Notes under the pieces: generated by a model
Databases searched by the model: none
The model's input: only the letters and a program-made list of their open reading frames with translations
What the model was told of the DNA's origin: nothing
Source of the DNA: Arachidicoccus soli
GTDB taxonomy: Bacteria; Bacteroidota; Bacteroidia; Chitinophagales; Chitinophagaceae
Assembly: GCF_003600625.1 (NCBI RefSeq)
Contig: NZ_CP032489.1
Span: 2,294,001 to 2,358,000, forward strand
DNA length: 64,000 bases
Reading direction: 5' to 3'
Shown: positions 54,337 through 62,904 of the stretch, piece after piece
Layout of the letters: each line of letters opens with the position of its first letter
How positions within the stretch are numbered: the first letter of the stretch is position 1
Program-made: the position numbers and the translations under genes

Positions 54337-56262
54337 CTACACATCCTTGTTTTCATTATTCTTTACAGAAACATTAAAAGCCGGAGCTTGATAATCCTTA
54401 GATAAGTAATCAGCAGGAATAGTCGTCATATTTCCATCTCTGCCGGCACGATAATGTGGCGACATAATTTCTATCCCTCTTTCATTAAATACGTCTTGAA
54501 TATTTTGATGTAAATAAGAATATATCTCGATCTGCCTATTGGCATTTCTTATGTACGCATTGATTTGATATGCCACATAAAAATCTTCCAAAGCTGTTTG
54601 TAATACAAAAGGAGCTGGTTCTTTTAAAACAAGTTCCGTTTTTACAGCAGCATCTATCAAGGCCTGATGCACCTCGCGCCAGGGAGCATCATAGCCAATC
54701 GTAACAGTCGTATGAATAATCAATCCCTTCTCAGGCGCATCACTACTGTAATTAATGGTATGACTGCTCATTACTGTAGAGTTAGGGATAGAAATAATCT
54801 CATTTTTGATGGTTCTAACACGTGTTACCAGTAAAGATTTCTCAATAACATCACCGACAACCTCACCTACTTTTACACGGTCTCCGATTTTATAAAGCCG
54901 CATATACGTAAGGACTAAACCAGAGATAATATTTGAGAGAGAACTCACAGAGCCAAAAGTAAAAAGAAACCCGAGAAATACGGAGACACCCTTAAATATC
55001 GGCGAACTATGTCCAGGCAGATAAGGGAATATCACGACAATCATAAAAGCAAAAATTAGTACTCTTATAATTTGATAAGTAGGGTTTGCCCAATCCGCAA
55101 AAAAACCAGGAATGCGTAGATTCTCCCGATCTATTTCATTTCTTAAGAAATCTAATGCCTTTAATATATAACGGAAAACAACAATAATAACAATGATCGT
55201 TATCAGGTTAGGCAAATAGTGCCAAAACCCGGAAGCCATATGTTTAATTGGGTCCAGGATATAACTAAATAAAGTACCCGCATAGTTTTTGGTCCAGGGG
55301 AAAATACCAAAAAGTATAGGTAGGGCTATATAAACCACCAACAATAAGACAAACCATTTCAGAATAGCATTGACGGTAAGCAGCGCATTTACTTCGCGTT
55401 GCGCATCAAAGAGCGTATAACTCTTGATGGTAATACCTTTGAGTTTTTTACCCTTCTGCTTCAGTATCTTTTTTGCAACCCAATTAAAGAATTTGCCAAT
55501 ATAAAATAGGATAAGGACAACAATTACCAAAACAAAAAATGCAATGGCCACTTCTTTTATTAAACTAGAAAAGCTGGTCTCAGCTTTGTATTTAACGACT
55601 GCATTACCGATAATGGCTTTATATTTTAAGGCTAAGCTATCAGTAGTCAAATTATTCCATAAGGCATCATTCTCCGAAATACTCATGATGATTTGATCCC
55701 TAAACATTAGATCTGTACTTGTCTCTGCATTGGCCAGTGTCAGAGAATCTGTATTAAACTTTAAAACATCCGCCAAACGCTGAATTCTTTTAGTGGTGGC
55801 TTCCGCCCTGTCTTGTGCCGAAAAACTTCCAATATTACTATAAACCAAAAACAAAGTGTCGTTGAAAAAACCCAAAACCGGCGAGCCTTTTGCGCTACTA
55901 CGCAGTTCATCAATTTGTGATTTACGTTGTGCAATTCGTTCAACTTCTTTGTTGTTTAAAGCTTCTACTTCTTTTTGCAAGTCCTCCTTCTTTAAATTAT
56001 CTGTAGTTTTTAAAGAATTGAGTTGCTTTTCAAGATCTGCTTTCTTTATAGAATCAGCTTTGTGTTGCGCAGATATTTCGGCAAGCTTAGCATTGTATTG
56101 TTGAAGGATGACTGCATTCAGCGAGTCATTATTTTGTTTTGTGCTGTCAATCGTCTGTGCATTCAGTGATTGAGATCCAATCAATAAAATGACTAAGGAG
56201 CAAATAAATACGCAGGCTTTTTTTCCTCTACCGAACAAACTATTGAATCGCTTTATAGGCAT
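54337..56262 (-). CDS. MscS-family mechanosensitive ion channel with periplasmic coiled-coil domain
   Basis: About 641 residues from ATG 56262. Signal segment (~15-40), a helical Lys/Glu-rich periplasmic region (~40-220, coiled-coil character), then four to five transmembrane helices (~240-440). The pore and MscS beta domain follow: FGSVSSLSNIISGLVLTYMRLYKIGDRVKVGEVVGDV (~445-481), RTIKNEIISIPNSTVMSS, and the alpha/beta C-terminus to ~620. Such channels release solutes on osmotic downshock. The long periplasmic part resembles large MscK/YbdG-like members. Confidence 0.88.
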   Translation of the reverse strand: MPIKRFNSLFGRGKKACVFICSLVILLIGSQSLNAQTIDSTKQNNDSLNAVILQQYNAKLAEISAQHKADSIKKADLEKQLNSLKTTDNLKKEDLQKEVEALNNKEVERIAQRKSQIDELRSSAKGSPVLGFFNDTLFLVYSNIGSFSAQDRAEATTKRIQRLADVLKFNTDSLTLANAETSTDLMFRDQIIMSISENDALWNNLTTDSLALKYKAIIGNAVVKYKAETSFSSLIKEVAIAFFVLVIVVLILFYIGKFFNWVAKKILKQKGKKLKGITIKSYTLFDAQREVNALLTVNAILKWFVLLLVVYIALPILFGIFPWTKNYAGTLFSYILDPIKHMASGFWHYLPNLITIIVIIVVFRYILKALDFLRNEIDRENLRIPGFFADWANPTYQIIRVLIFAFMIVVIFPYLPGHSSPIFKGVSVFLGFLFTFGSVSSLSNIISGLVLTYMRLYKIGDRVKVGEVVGDVIEKSLLVTRVRTIKNEIISIPNSTVMSSHTINYSSDAPEKGLIIHTTVTIGYDAPWREVHQALIDAAVKTELVLKEPAPFVLQTALEDFYVAYQINAYIRNANRQIEIYSYLHQNIQDVFNERGIEIMSPHYRAGRDGNMTTIPADYLSKDYQAPAFNVSVKNNENKDV

Positions 56263-56302
56263 ATTTCTATTTTTCAAGGTTTCTCAAAGGTAATGCTGAC
56301 TC

Positions 56303-57556
56303 CTAATGATGGAAGCTTTCTATTGAATTGCGTGTATGTTTATTTTTAAAGATAAGCGGAAATACGATGGTTAAAACCAACGCATATAAAGCAAACATGA
56401 TCCAGATCCCCTTCCAGTCTTTTACGCCCGCTACTGTAAAATACTTATCAATCAATACACCACTCACAAAACTCCCTACCAAGGCGCCAAAGCCGTTTAC
56501 CATCATCATAAATAACCCTTGTGCACTACCTCTGATTTTCGCATCGGTCTGTGTTTCTATAAATAAGGAGCCGGAAATATTGAAAAAGTCAAAGGCCATT
56601 CCATAAATAATACAAGAAAGAATAATCATCCATAGCCCGTCTTCAGGGTTACCAAAACCAAATAACCCAAAACGCAATACCCAGGCCACCATACTCATTA
56701 TCATTACATATTTTATCCCAAATTTTTTGAGAAAGAAGGGAATGGCCAAAATAAACAAGGTCTCTGAAATTTGAGAGATAGACATAATAATCTCAGAATA
56801 CCTTACAGCAAAACTATTTTTATAGGCAGCCACCTTGGCAAAATCACTAATATATGTATCACCATAAGCATTGGTCAACTGCAAGGCAGCACCTAATAAC
56901 ATAGAGAAGATAAAAAATACTGCAAACCTTTTACTTTTAAAAAGTCGAAATGCATTTAAACCCAATGCATCGACAAAGCTTTTTCCTTTTTCGTTTTTGC
57001 CCAAAGGAGGGCAATTGGGTAGGGAGAATGCATAAACACCCAACAGAAACGAAACAACTGCAGCAATATAAAATTGATTAGCAGAAGCACCGTTATGCGT
57101 AAGGTTTACCACCCACAAAGCCGCAATAAATCCGATAGTCCCCCAGATACGAATAGGCGGGTATTCCTTCACCACATCCATATTTTCGTTTTTCAAAGCA
57201 TTATATGCGACTGTTATAGAAAGAGAGATTGTAGGCATATAAAACACCATATTCAACAACATTATCCAGAAAAATAAACCCGGGTTATCTATTTGTGGTA
57301 TATATAAAAGAACCAGGGCGGCCAGTATGTGCAGGACACCATACATTTTCTGCGCAGGCACCAACCTATCCACAATAATGCCCATCAAGGCCGGCATAAA
57401 CACCGAAGCAATACCCATCGTTGAAAATATAGCGCCAAACTGTGTCGCCGACCAATGCATATGTTCGAACCAATAGCGTCCAATGGAGATCAGCCATGCT
57501 CCCCAAATAAAATACTGCATAAAGTTCATTATGGTAAGTCGCAGTTTAATGCCCAT
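56303..57556 (-). CDS. MFS transporter, nucleoside:H+ symporter (NupG/XapB) type
   Basis: A 417-residue, 12-helix inner-membrane carrier beginning LRLTIMNFMQYFIWGAWLISIGRYWF, the hallmark opening of the NHS family, with RIWGTIGFIAALWVVN in helix 5 and GSAQGLFMMMVNGFGALVGSFVSGVLID in helix 10. E. coli NupG takes up nucleosides. Many Bacteroidota paralogues are annotated the same way but untested, so sugar transport is possible. No nucleoside-metabolism gene is adjacent. Confidence 0.85.
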   Translation of the reverse strand: MGIKLRLTIMNFMQYFIWGAWLISIGRYWFEHMHWSATQFGAIFSTMGIASVFMPALMGIIVDRLVPAQKMYGVLHILAALVLLYIPQIDNPGLFFWIMLLNMVFYMPTISLSITVAYNALKNENMDVVKEYPPIRIWGTIGFIAALWVVNLTHNGASANQFYIAAVVSFLLGVYAFSLPNCPPLGKNEKGKSFVDALGLNAFRLFKSKRFAVFFIFSMLLGAALQLTNAYGDTYISDFAKVAAYKNSFAVRYSEIIMSISQISETLFILAIPFFLKKFGIKYVMIMSMVAWVLRFGLFGFGNPEDGLWMIILSCIIYGMAFDFFNISGSLFIETQTDAKIRGSAQGLFMMMVNGFGALVGSFVSGVLIDKYFTVAGVKDWKGIWIMFALYALVLTIVFPLIFKNKHTRNSIESFHH

Positions 57557-57641
57557 CTTAGTCTCTTTTAGTGAATGTTTACTTGCCTCAAATTGAATAA
57601 TGAAATAAGCTATAGCAATTTAAAACAAATACTTTTAGCAA

Positions 57642-59135
57642 CTATCTTTTAGAAGATATTTTATTAAGAATTAATTTGTAATAAGCCGTAATATCTTCAG
57701 AAATATTGAAATAAATAATAGCCGGCATAAATATGATAGCGAAGATGCAACTACGCATTACACCATCTACCAATAAATGCTTAAGTACAGGCAAAGCAAA
57801 AGCGGCTAAAATAGCTATGATAGCAAAGGCAATCGTTGCAATCGTTTTAGAAGTAAAAGGTTGCATCTTCAGAAGGCGCCACAAATAAAAACACCTCATG
57901 AGGTTATAAAAAATAAGCGCAATGGCACCGCCATAAGCAGCACCCATAAGGCCGTATTTTTTTATCAGGAAAAAGTCCAGAACAATATTAACGACGATAA
58001 ATACAGCACTCGTATAAAAGTCATATCGCCAGTATTTTGATAAGCTCAGTATTTGAGCATTCATCCCCATACCTAAATCAACTAATTTAGCAATACCGGC
58101 AATCAGGAAGATTTCTTTCGCCAATCCATAATCCGGGCCTAAAAATCTAACGACATTATCCATATTCGGATAAATGATACCAAATAATCCCAGTCCTATT
58201 ATCAGTAGATTCAAAGAGGTTTTATGATAAAGTTCTTCTATCTTTTTCCGGTCTTTATTTTTCCAGGCCTCTGCGATTAAAGTCGTTGTAATTCCTAACA
58301 TACTTCTTTGCGGAACTTCCATTACTGTAACTAAGTAATTAGGAATTATGTATATCGCCAGATTAGCAAGACCATTAGAAGACAGTCCGGCAATTAAAAT
58401 ACCATCAATTGTTTTAGGTAAAATACCTATAAGCATGCCCGAAAAATGGAAGCTTACAAAGGTCAATATTTTTCTATACAGCCTTTTCGTTGCATAGCTA
58501 ATCCGGGTGCAAATGCCAATTCCGCCACTTGTAAATATGACATATGCCAGAATAATTATTGCGGGTACATAAGACAAAGCATATAAACGGAAAAAAGTAT
58601 CAATAGAGATAATTTTAAAAATATAAAGAGAAATCAATACGCTTGTAGTAATACGGAAGAACAATTCTTTTACAACATTGGAGACAATCGTTTTCTTTAT
58701 AATCCAACAGAACCCCTCTAACATCATGATACAAGTATAGGAAATTGTAAAAGGGATAACCAATCTATAATGCAGAATAAAAAGCGGGGAATTATGTCCA
58801 AACTTTCTTGCAAGAAAGCCTTCAAAAATCAGTGAACCAACAATGAATAGTATAGAGCCCAAAAGGCTGGCCATCAGTGAAAGAAAAGGCAGATCGTTTT
58901 TGGCGATACCTAGATAAGAACGGTAAAATGGATTGAACTTATACAAACCATTTAAACTTCCTAAAGTAGAAAGGGCAGAAAAGAATACGGCAAAGTCAAG
59001 CATCAAACGTGTCAACCCAAACTCTTCCCTGGAAAAAAAGTGTGGAAATAACCACAATGTATTGATAGCTCCAATCGCAAAACCGATGTAAGTAAATACG
59101 AAAGAATAGGTGGTTTGTTTGCGAACAATACCCAT
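57642..59135 (-). CDS. polysaccharide flippase (MOP/Wzx superfamily)
   Basis: A 497-residue membrane protein with about 14 predicted helices, opening GIVRKQTTYSFVFTYIGFAIGAINTLWLFPHFFS, typical of oligosaccharide and LPS flippases in Bacteroidota. It probably moves lipid-linked glycans across the inner membrane. No glycosyltransferase genes are adjacent, so it is a stand-alone copy. The substrate is unknown. Confidence 0.88.
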   Translation of the reverse strand: MGIVRKQTTYSFVFTYIGFAIGAINTLWLFPHFFSREEFGLTRLMLDFAVFFSALSTLGSLNGLYKFNPFYRSYLGIAKNDLPFLSLMASLLGSILFIVGSLIFEGFLARKFGHNSPLFILHYRLVIPFTISYTCIMMLEGFCWIIKKTIVSNVVKELFFRITTSVLISLYIFKIISIDTFFRLYALSYVPAIIILAYVIFTSGGIGICTRISYATKRLYRKILTFVSFHFSGMLIGILPKTIDGILIAGLSSNGLANLAIYIIPNYLVTVMEVPQRSMLGITTTLIAEAWKNKDRKKIEELYHKTSLNLLIIGLGLFGIIYPNMDNVVRFLGPDYGLAKEIFLIAGIAKLVDLGMGMNAQILSLSKYWRYDFYTSAVFIVVNIVLDFFLIKKYGLMGAAYGGAIALIFYNLMRCFYLWRLLKMQPFTSKTIATIAFAIIAILAAFALPVLKHLLVDGVMRSCIFAIIFMPAIIYFNISEDITAYYKLILNKISSKR

Positions 59136-59242
59136 TAATAATAATGAATTATAAATGAAAAACTGTGAACGACAAATTGTTTAGAAAATCCCTATTGAAC
59201 AAGCGCTCACCATTACACATTTTGATTATTTAGCAAAAGTAC

Positions 59243-61504
59243 TTAATTACCATACTCGCATAAAAACTTGATACGCATAATTTTCAGCTGTTCCCAATTA
59301 TAATCGCTATCAGCCAGTTCTTCTTGTGCAACATCCAAAGAAGAAGTCTCACAACCACGGAAATAATCAATAATTTCCTCCTGTTCATCCTCATCAAGCA
59401 TATCGCCTATTGCGTAGTTTAGATTGAGTTTCGTACCGCTGGCCACAATAGTTTCCATCTCTTCCAACAACGCATCCAGGCGCAAATCTTTATTTTTAGC
59501 AATGGTTTCCAAAGGAATCTTCTTATCTACATTCTGAATGATATAGATTTTATTATTGCTTTTATTAACGACGCTCTTCATCACAAAATCATCCGGCTTT
59601 ACGACCTCATTTTCCTCTACATATTTTGCGATAACATCTACAAAAGGTTTCCCGTATTTAATGGCTTTACCTTTACTCACTCCTTGGCATTTATCCAATT
59701 CGGCAACTGTTGTGGGATATAATGTTGCCATATCATTCAATGAAGATTCTAAGAATATGACAAATGGCGGCAAGTTCTTTTTCTTCGCTTCTTTTTGTCG
59801 AATATCTTTCAGCATCTCAAACAAAACAGTATCTGTAGCGCCGGCCGTACTATTCGCACCTTCAGATTCTTCATCATCAGCAACAGCATCTTCAAATAAA
59901 TTATTTAATACAATTTTAAAAGAAGTAGGCTTCTTTAAGAATTTCTCACCAGTTGGTGTAAATTTTAGTAATCCATACTCTTCAATATCTTTTCTAATCA
60001 AATTCTCCAATAGCATTTGTCTAATCAGACTGTTCCAGAAATGATTATCTTTTTCTTTACCAATGCCAAATACGGGCAATTGCTCGTGCCGGTACATCGT
60101 AACTGTTGGGGTCAGTTTTCCACTTAGAATATTAATTGCATATTCCAGATTAAAACGTTCGTCCAAAGCTTTCACGACCTTTAGAACTTTTACGACCTCT
60201 TCTTTCGCTTCAATTTTCTCTTTCGGATGAAGGCAGTTATCACAGCTTCCACAATTTTCCTCATGCCATTCCTCTCCAAAATAATGCATCAAGACTTTTC
60301 TACGGCAAACAGAAGCTTCTACAAAAGAAAGTGTCTCATTAATCAATTGAGCACCCACTTCTCGTTCACTCAAGGGTTTGTCACGCATTAAATGCTCCAG
60401 CTTAGAAACATCTTTGTGTGAATAATACAAGATGCATTTACCCTCTAGGCCATCACGGCCAGCACGGCCTGTTTCCTGATAATAATTTTCAATTGATTTT
60501 GGTACATTATAATGAATAACGAAACGGATGTCCGGCTTATCAATACCCATCCCAAATGCAATGGTAGCGACTATCACCTGTACGTCTTCATTTAAAAACT
60601 GGTCTTGCCTGGAAGCGCGCAATTTTGCATCCAGTCCGGCATGATAAGCAACAGCTTTAATATTATTGGCCATGAGAATATCCGCCAATTCTTCTGTCGT
60701 TTTTCTGTTTAAAGTATAAATAATACCGCTTTTGCCTTTGTTTTGAGAAATGAACTTAACGATACTTTTAATCGTTTGATCAATTTTTACCTTGGGTTGA
60801 ATTTCGTAATAAAGGTTTTTTCTATTAAAAGAAGAGATAAAAATGTTGGGATTGCGTAATCCCAGGTTTTTTACAATATCACTCTGCACCTTTGGCGTTG
60901 CGGTTGCGGTTAAAGCAATAACCGGAATGTCAATATTTATCTCATTCATCATCTCTCTCAAACGACGATATTCAGGGCGAAAATCATGCCCCCACTCTGA
61001 AATACAATGAGCTTCATCTACAGCAAAAAAAGAAAGTTTTAAAGATTTTAAAAAGTCTATATTTTCTTGTTTTGTCAAGGTTTCCGGAGCTACATACAAT
61101 AATTTGGTTTTGCCTGACACCATATCATCCCGTACAACCTTTATTTGCCCCTTGTTTAAAGAAGAGTTTAAAAAGTGGGCAATATTATCATTTTCACTAT
61201 AACCTCTCACCAAATCTACTTGATTTTTCATAAGGGCAATAAGCGGACTCACGACAATAGCGCAACCATCTAAGATCATAGCAGGCAATTGATAACATAG
61301 GCTCTTTCCACCACCAGTAGGCATTATTACAAAAGTATCTTGCCCATTTAAAAGGCTATGAATAGCGTCTTCCTGCCTTCCTTTAAATTTATCAAAACCA
61401 AATTTCGCCTGCAAATTCGAAGTAATATCATGTTGATGATTATGTTTTTTGATCGCAGCAGGTTTTACTGCTTTTACTGCTGCTTTTTTAATACTTTTTG
61501 CCAT
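59243..61504 (-). CDS. recQ: ATP-dependent DNA helicase RecQ
   Basis: A 753-residue 3'-5' helicase. Motif I MPTGGGKSLCYQLPA (~59-73), DEAH box FFAVDEAHCISEWGHDFRPEY, motif VI YYQETGRAGRDGLEG, zinc site CRRKVLMHYFGEEWHEENCGSCDNCL, winged helix, then HRDC (~560-640) and a C-terminal RQC/HTH-like tail (~660-750). It has a Lys/Ala-rich N-terminal extension of ~25 residues. It is divergent from the KpsF-like gene; a 16-bp palindrome lies in the shared upstream region. Confidence 0.95.
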   Translation of the reverse strand: MAKSIKKAAVKAVKPAAIKKHNHQHDITSNLQAKFGFDKFKGRQEDAIHSLLNGQDTFVIMPTGGGKSLCYQLPAMILDGCAIVVSPLIALMKNQVDLVRGYSENDNIAHFLNSSLNKGQIKVVRDDMVSGKTKLLYVAPETLTKQENIDFLKSLKLSFFAVDEAHCISEWGHDFRPEYRRLREMMNEINIDIPVIALTATATPKVQSDIVKNLGLRNPNIFISSFNRKNLYYEIQPKVKIDQTIKSIVKFISQNKGKSGIIYTLNRKTTEELADILMANNIKAVAYHAGLDAKLRASRQDQFLNEDVQVIVATIAFGMGIDKPDIRFVIHYNVPKSIENYYQETGRAGRDGLEGKCILYYSHKDVSKLEHLMRDKPLSEREVGAQLINETLSFVEASVCRRKVLMHYFGEEWHEENCGSCDNCLHPKEKIEAKEEVVKVLKVVKALDERFNLEYAINILSGKLTPTVTMYRHEQLPVFGIGKEKDNHFWNSLIRQMLLENLIRKDIEEYGLLKFTPTGEKFLKKPTSFKIVLNNLFEDAVADDEESEGANSTAGATDTVLFEMLKDIRQKEAKKKNLPPFVIFLESSLNDMATLYPTTVAELDKCQGVSKGKAIKYGKPFVDVIAKYVEENEVVKPDDFVMKSVVNKSNNKIYIIQNVDKKIPLETIAKNKDLRLDALLEEMETIVASGTKLNLNYAIGDMLDEDEQEEIIDYFRGCETSSLDVAQEELADSDYNWEQLKIMRIKFLCEYGN

Positions 61505-61678
61505 CTTTTTAATTCATTATTGGAAATTCGGATTGTAATCTACGAAAAATAATTTGTAAATACTTATCCATAGCACTTTGTTTTTCCTTGTATTGCGTTT
61601 CCGGTTGCAACCTATTTTAAGGGCAACGAAGTTAAGCTACAGAAAGGAATTTCGTATAATGAAAAAATATTTTAACAC

Positions 61679-61694
61679 ACACGAACGTTCGTGT
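61679..61694. promoter_or_regulatory. 16-bp perfect palindrome, candidate TetR-type operator
   Basis: ACACGAACGTTCGTGT, perfectly self-complementary, in the region between divergent recQ and the KpsF/KdsD gene. Palindromes with GAACGTTC cores are typical TetR-family sites. No TetR gene is in the window. Confidence 0.4.
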
Positions 61695-61774
61695 AAAATT
61701 AGCAAATGAGCTCTTTCCGGGTTTAAATCAAGAATAACCTTTTCCTCAAATTGAAAATTTCACATCCAAATACT

Positions 61775-61782
61775 TAACTTTG
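61775..61782 (+). promoter_or_regulatory. candidate promoter of the KpsF/KdsD gene
   Basis: TAACTTTG matches the TAnnTTTG consensus, with TTG at 61751-61753 giving a 21-base spacing. It lies 10 bases before ATG 61793. Confidence 0.5.
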
Positions 61783-61792
61783 ATTTTCCCTT

Positions 61793-62758
61793 ATGAATAA
61801 ATCTGTTTTAGAAATCGCCGCTTCTACTATTCTTGCCGAGCAATCAGCTATCGGGCAACTTGCCAATCAGTTAGATGAGCAGTTTGAAAAAGCTGTAAAT
61901 AAGATGCACCTGTCAACGGGACGTATTATATTCAGCGGGATTGGTAAAAGTGCGATAGTTGCGCAAAAAATCGCGGCGACCTTTAACTCCACTGGAACGC
62001 CGGCTATATTTATGCACGCAGCAGATGCGATTCATGGTGATTTAGGCATGGTGCTTTCAAATGATATTGTAGTCATTTTAAGTAAAAGCGGTGAAAGTCC
62101 CGAGATAAAAGCCCTGGTTCCCTTGATAAAAAATATGGGCAACTGTCTGATAAGTATGGTGGGTAATATTAATTCTTCCTTAGCCAAACAATCGGAAATT
62201 GTCATCAATACTTATGTAGAAAAAGAAGCTTGCCCACATAATCTTGCACCTACTTCTTCAACGACCGCACAGATGGTTATGGGCGACGCATTGGCGGTGT
62301 GTCTGATAGAATTAAAAAGATTTTCTTCAGGAGATTTTGCCAAACTGCATCCCGGTGGAAGTTTAGGAAAACGTTTCTATTTAACTGCAGCAGACCTATA
62401 CAAACAAAATGCTTCTCCTCATGTTCTTGCGGAAAGCGATTTAAAAACGGTCATCTTTGAAATCTCAAAAGGAAGAATGGGAGCCACAGCCGTAACGGAT
62501 GATCATAATAAGCTCAAAGGGATTATTACAGATGGCGATGTACGGCGTCTATTAGAAAAGTCAGATCAGCTTTCCGGCATAACAGCACAAGACATTTTAT
62601 CCCCACACCCTAAAACGATCTTCGCAGAAACCCTCGCCATAGAAGCATTAGAACTAATTAAAAATCACGACCTCAGTCAATTGATTGTAGTAGATACACA
62701 AGACCAATTTTTAGGATTTATACATTTACATGATTTGATAAGAGAAGGTATTTTATAA
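61793..62758 (+). CDS. kdsD: KpsF/GutQ-family arabinose-5-phosphate isomerase
   Basis: A 321-residue cytoplasmic enzyme interconverting ribulose-5-phosphate and arabinose-5-phosphate, the first step of KDO synthesis for LPS. The SIS domain (~30-170) has GRIIFSGIGKSAIVAQKIAA, HGDLGMV, VVILSKSGESPEIK and APTSSTTAQMVMGDALA. Two CBS domains occupy ~205-320 (GIITDGDVRRLLE, LGFIHLHDLIREGIL). All features fit KdsD/KpsF. It is monocistronic here, with its own promoter candidate. Confidence 0.94.
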   Translation: MNKSVLEIAASTILAEQSAIGQLANQLDEQFEKAVNKMHLSTGRIIFSGIGKSAIVAQKIAATFNSTGTPAIFMHAADAIHGDLGMVLSNDIVVILSKSGESPEIKALVPLIKNMGNCLISMVGNINSSLAKQSEIVINTYVEKEACPHNLAPTSSTTAQMVMGDALAVCLIELKRFSSGDFAKLHPGGSLGKRFYLTAADLYKQNASPHVLAESDLKTVIFEISKGRMGATAVTDDHNKLKGIITDGDVRRLLEKSDQLSGITAQDILSPHPKTIFAETLAIEALELIKNHDLSQLIVVDTQDQFLGFIHLHDLIREGIL

Positions 62759-62904
62759 TTTCCTTGATTTTCCAAATAAGCATATTCCTATTTATATTTT
62801 CATTTCGCAATCGTTTGTTCTAAAATCGATATCATTAACGTTGATATTTTGTATAAAAATTGATTATGTTAGCGAACTGATTCTTTAATTTTTAATTTAA
62901 ATCG

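Noticed and set aside
57825-57850. GCAATCGTTGCAATCG in the flippase gene
   Set aside because: Direct, not inverted, repeats within coding sequence; far from any promoter.
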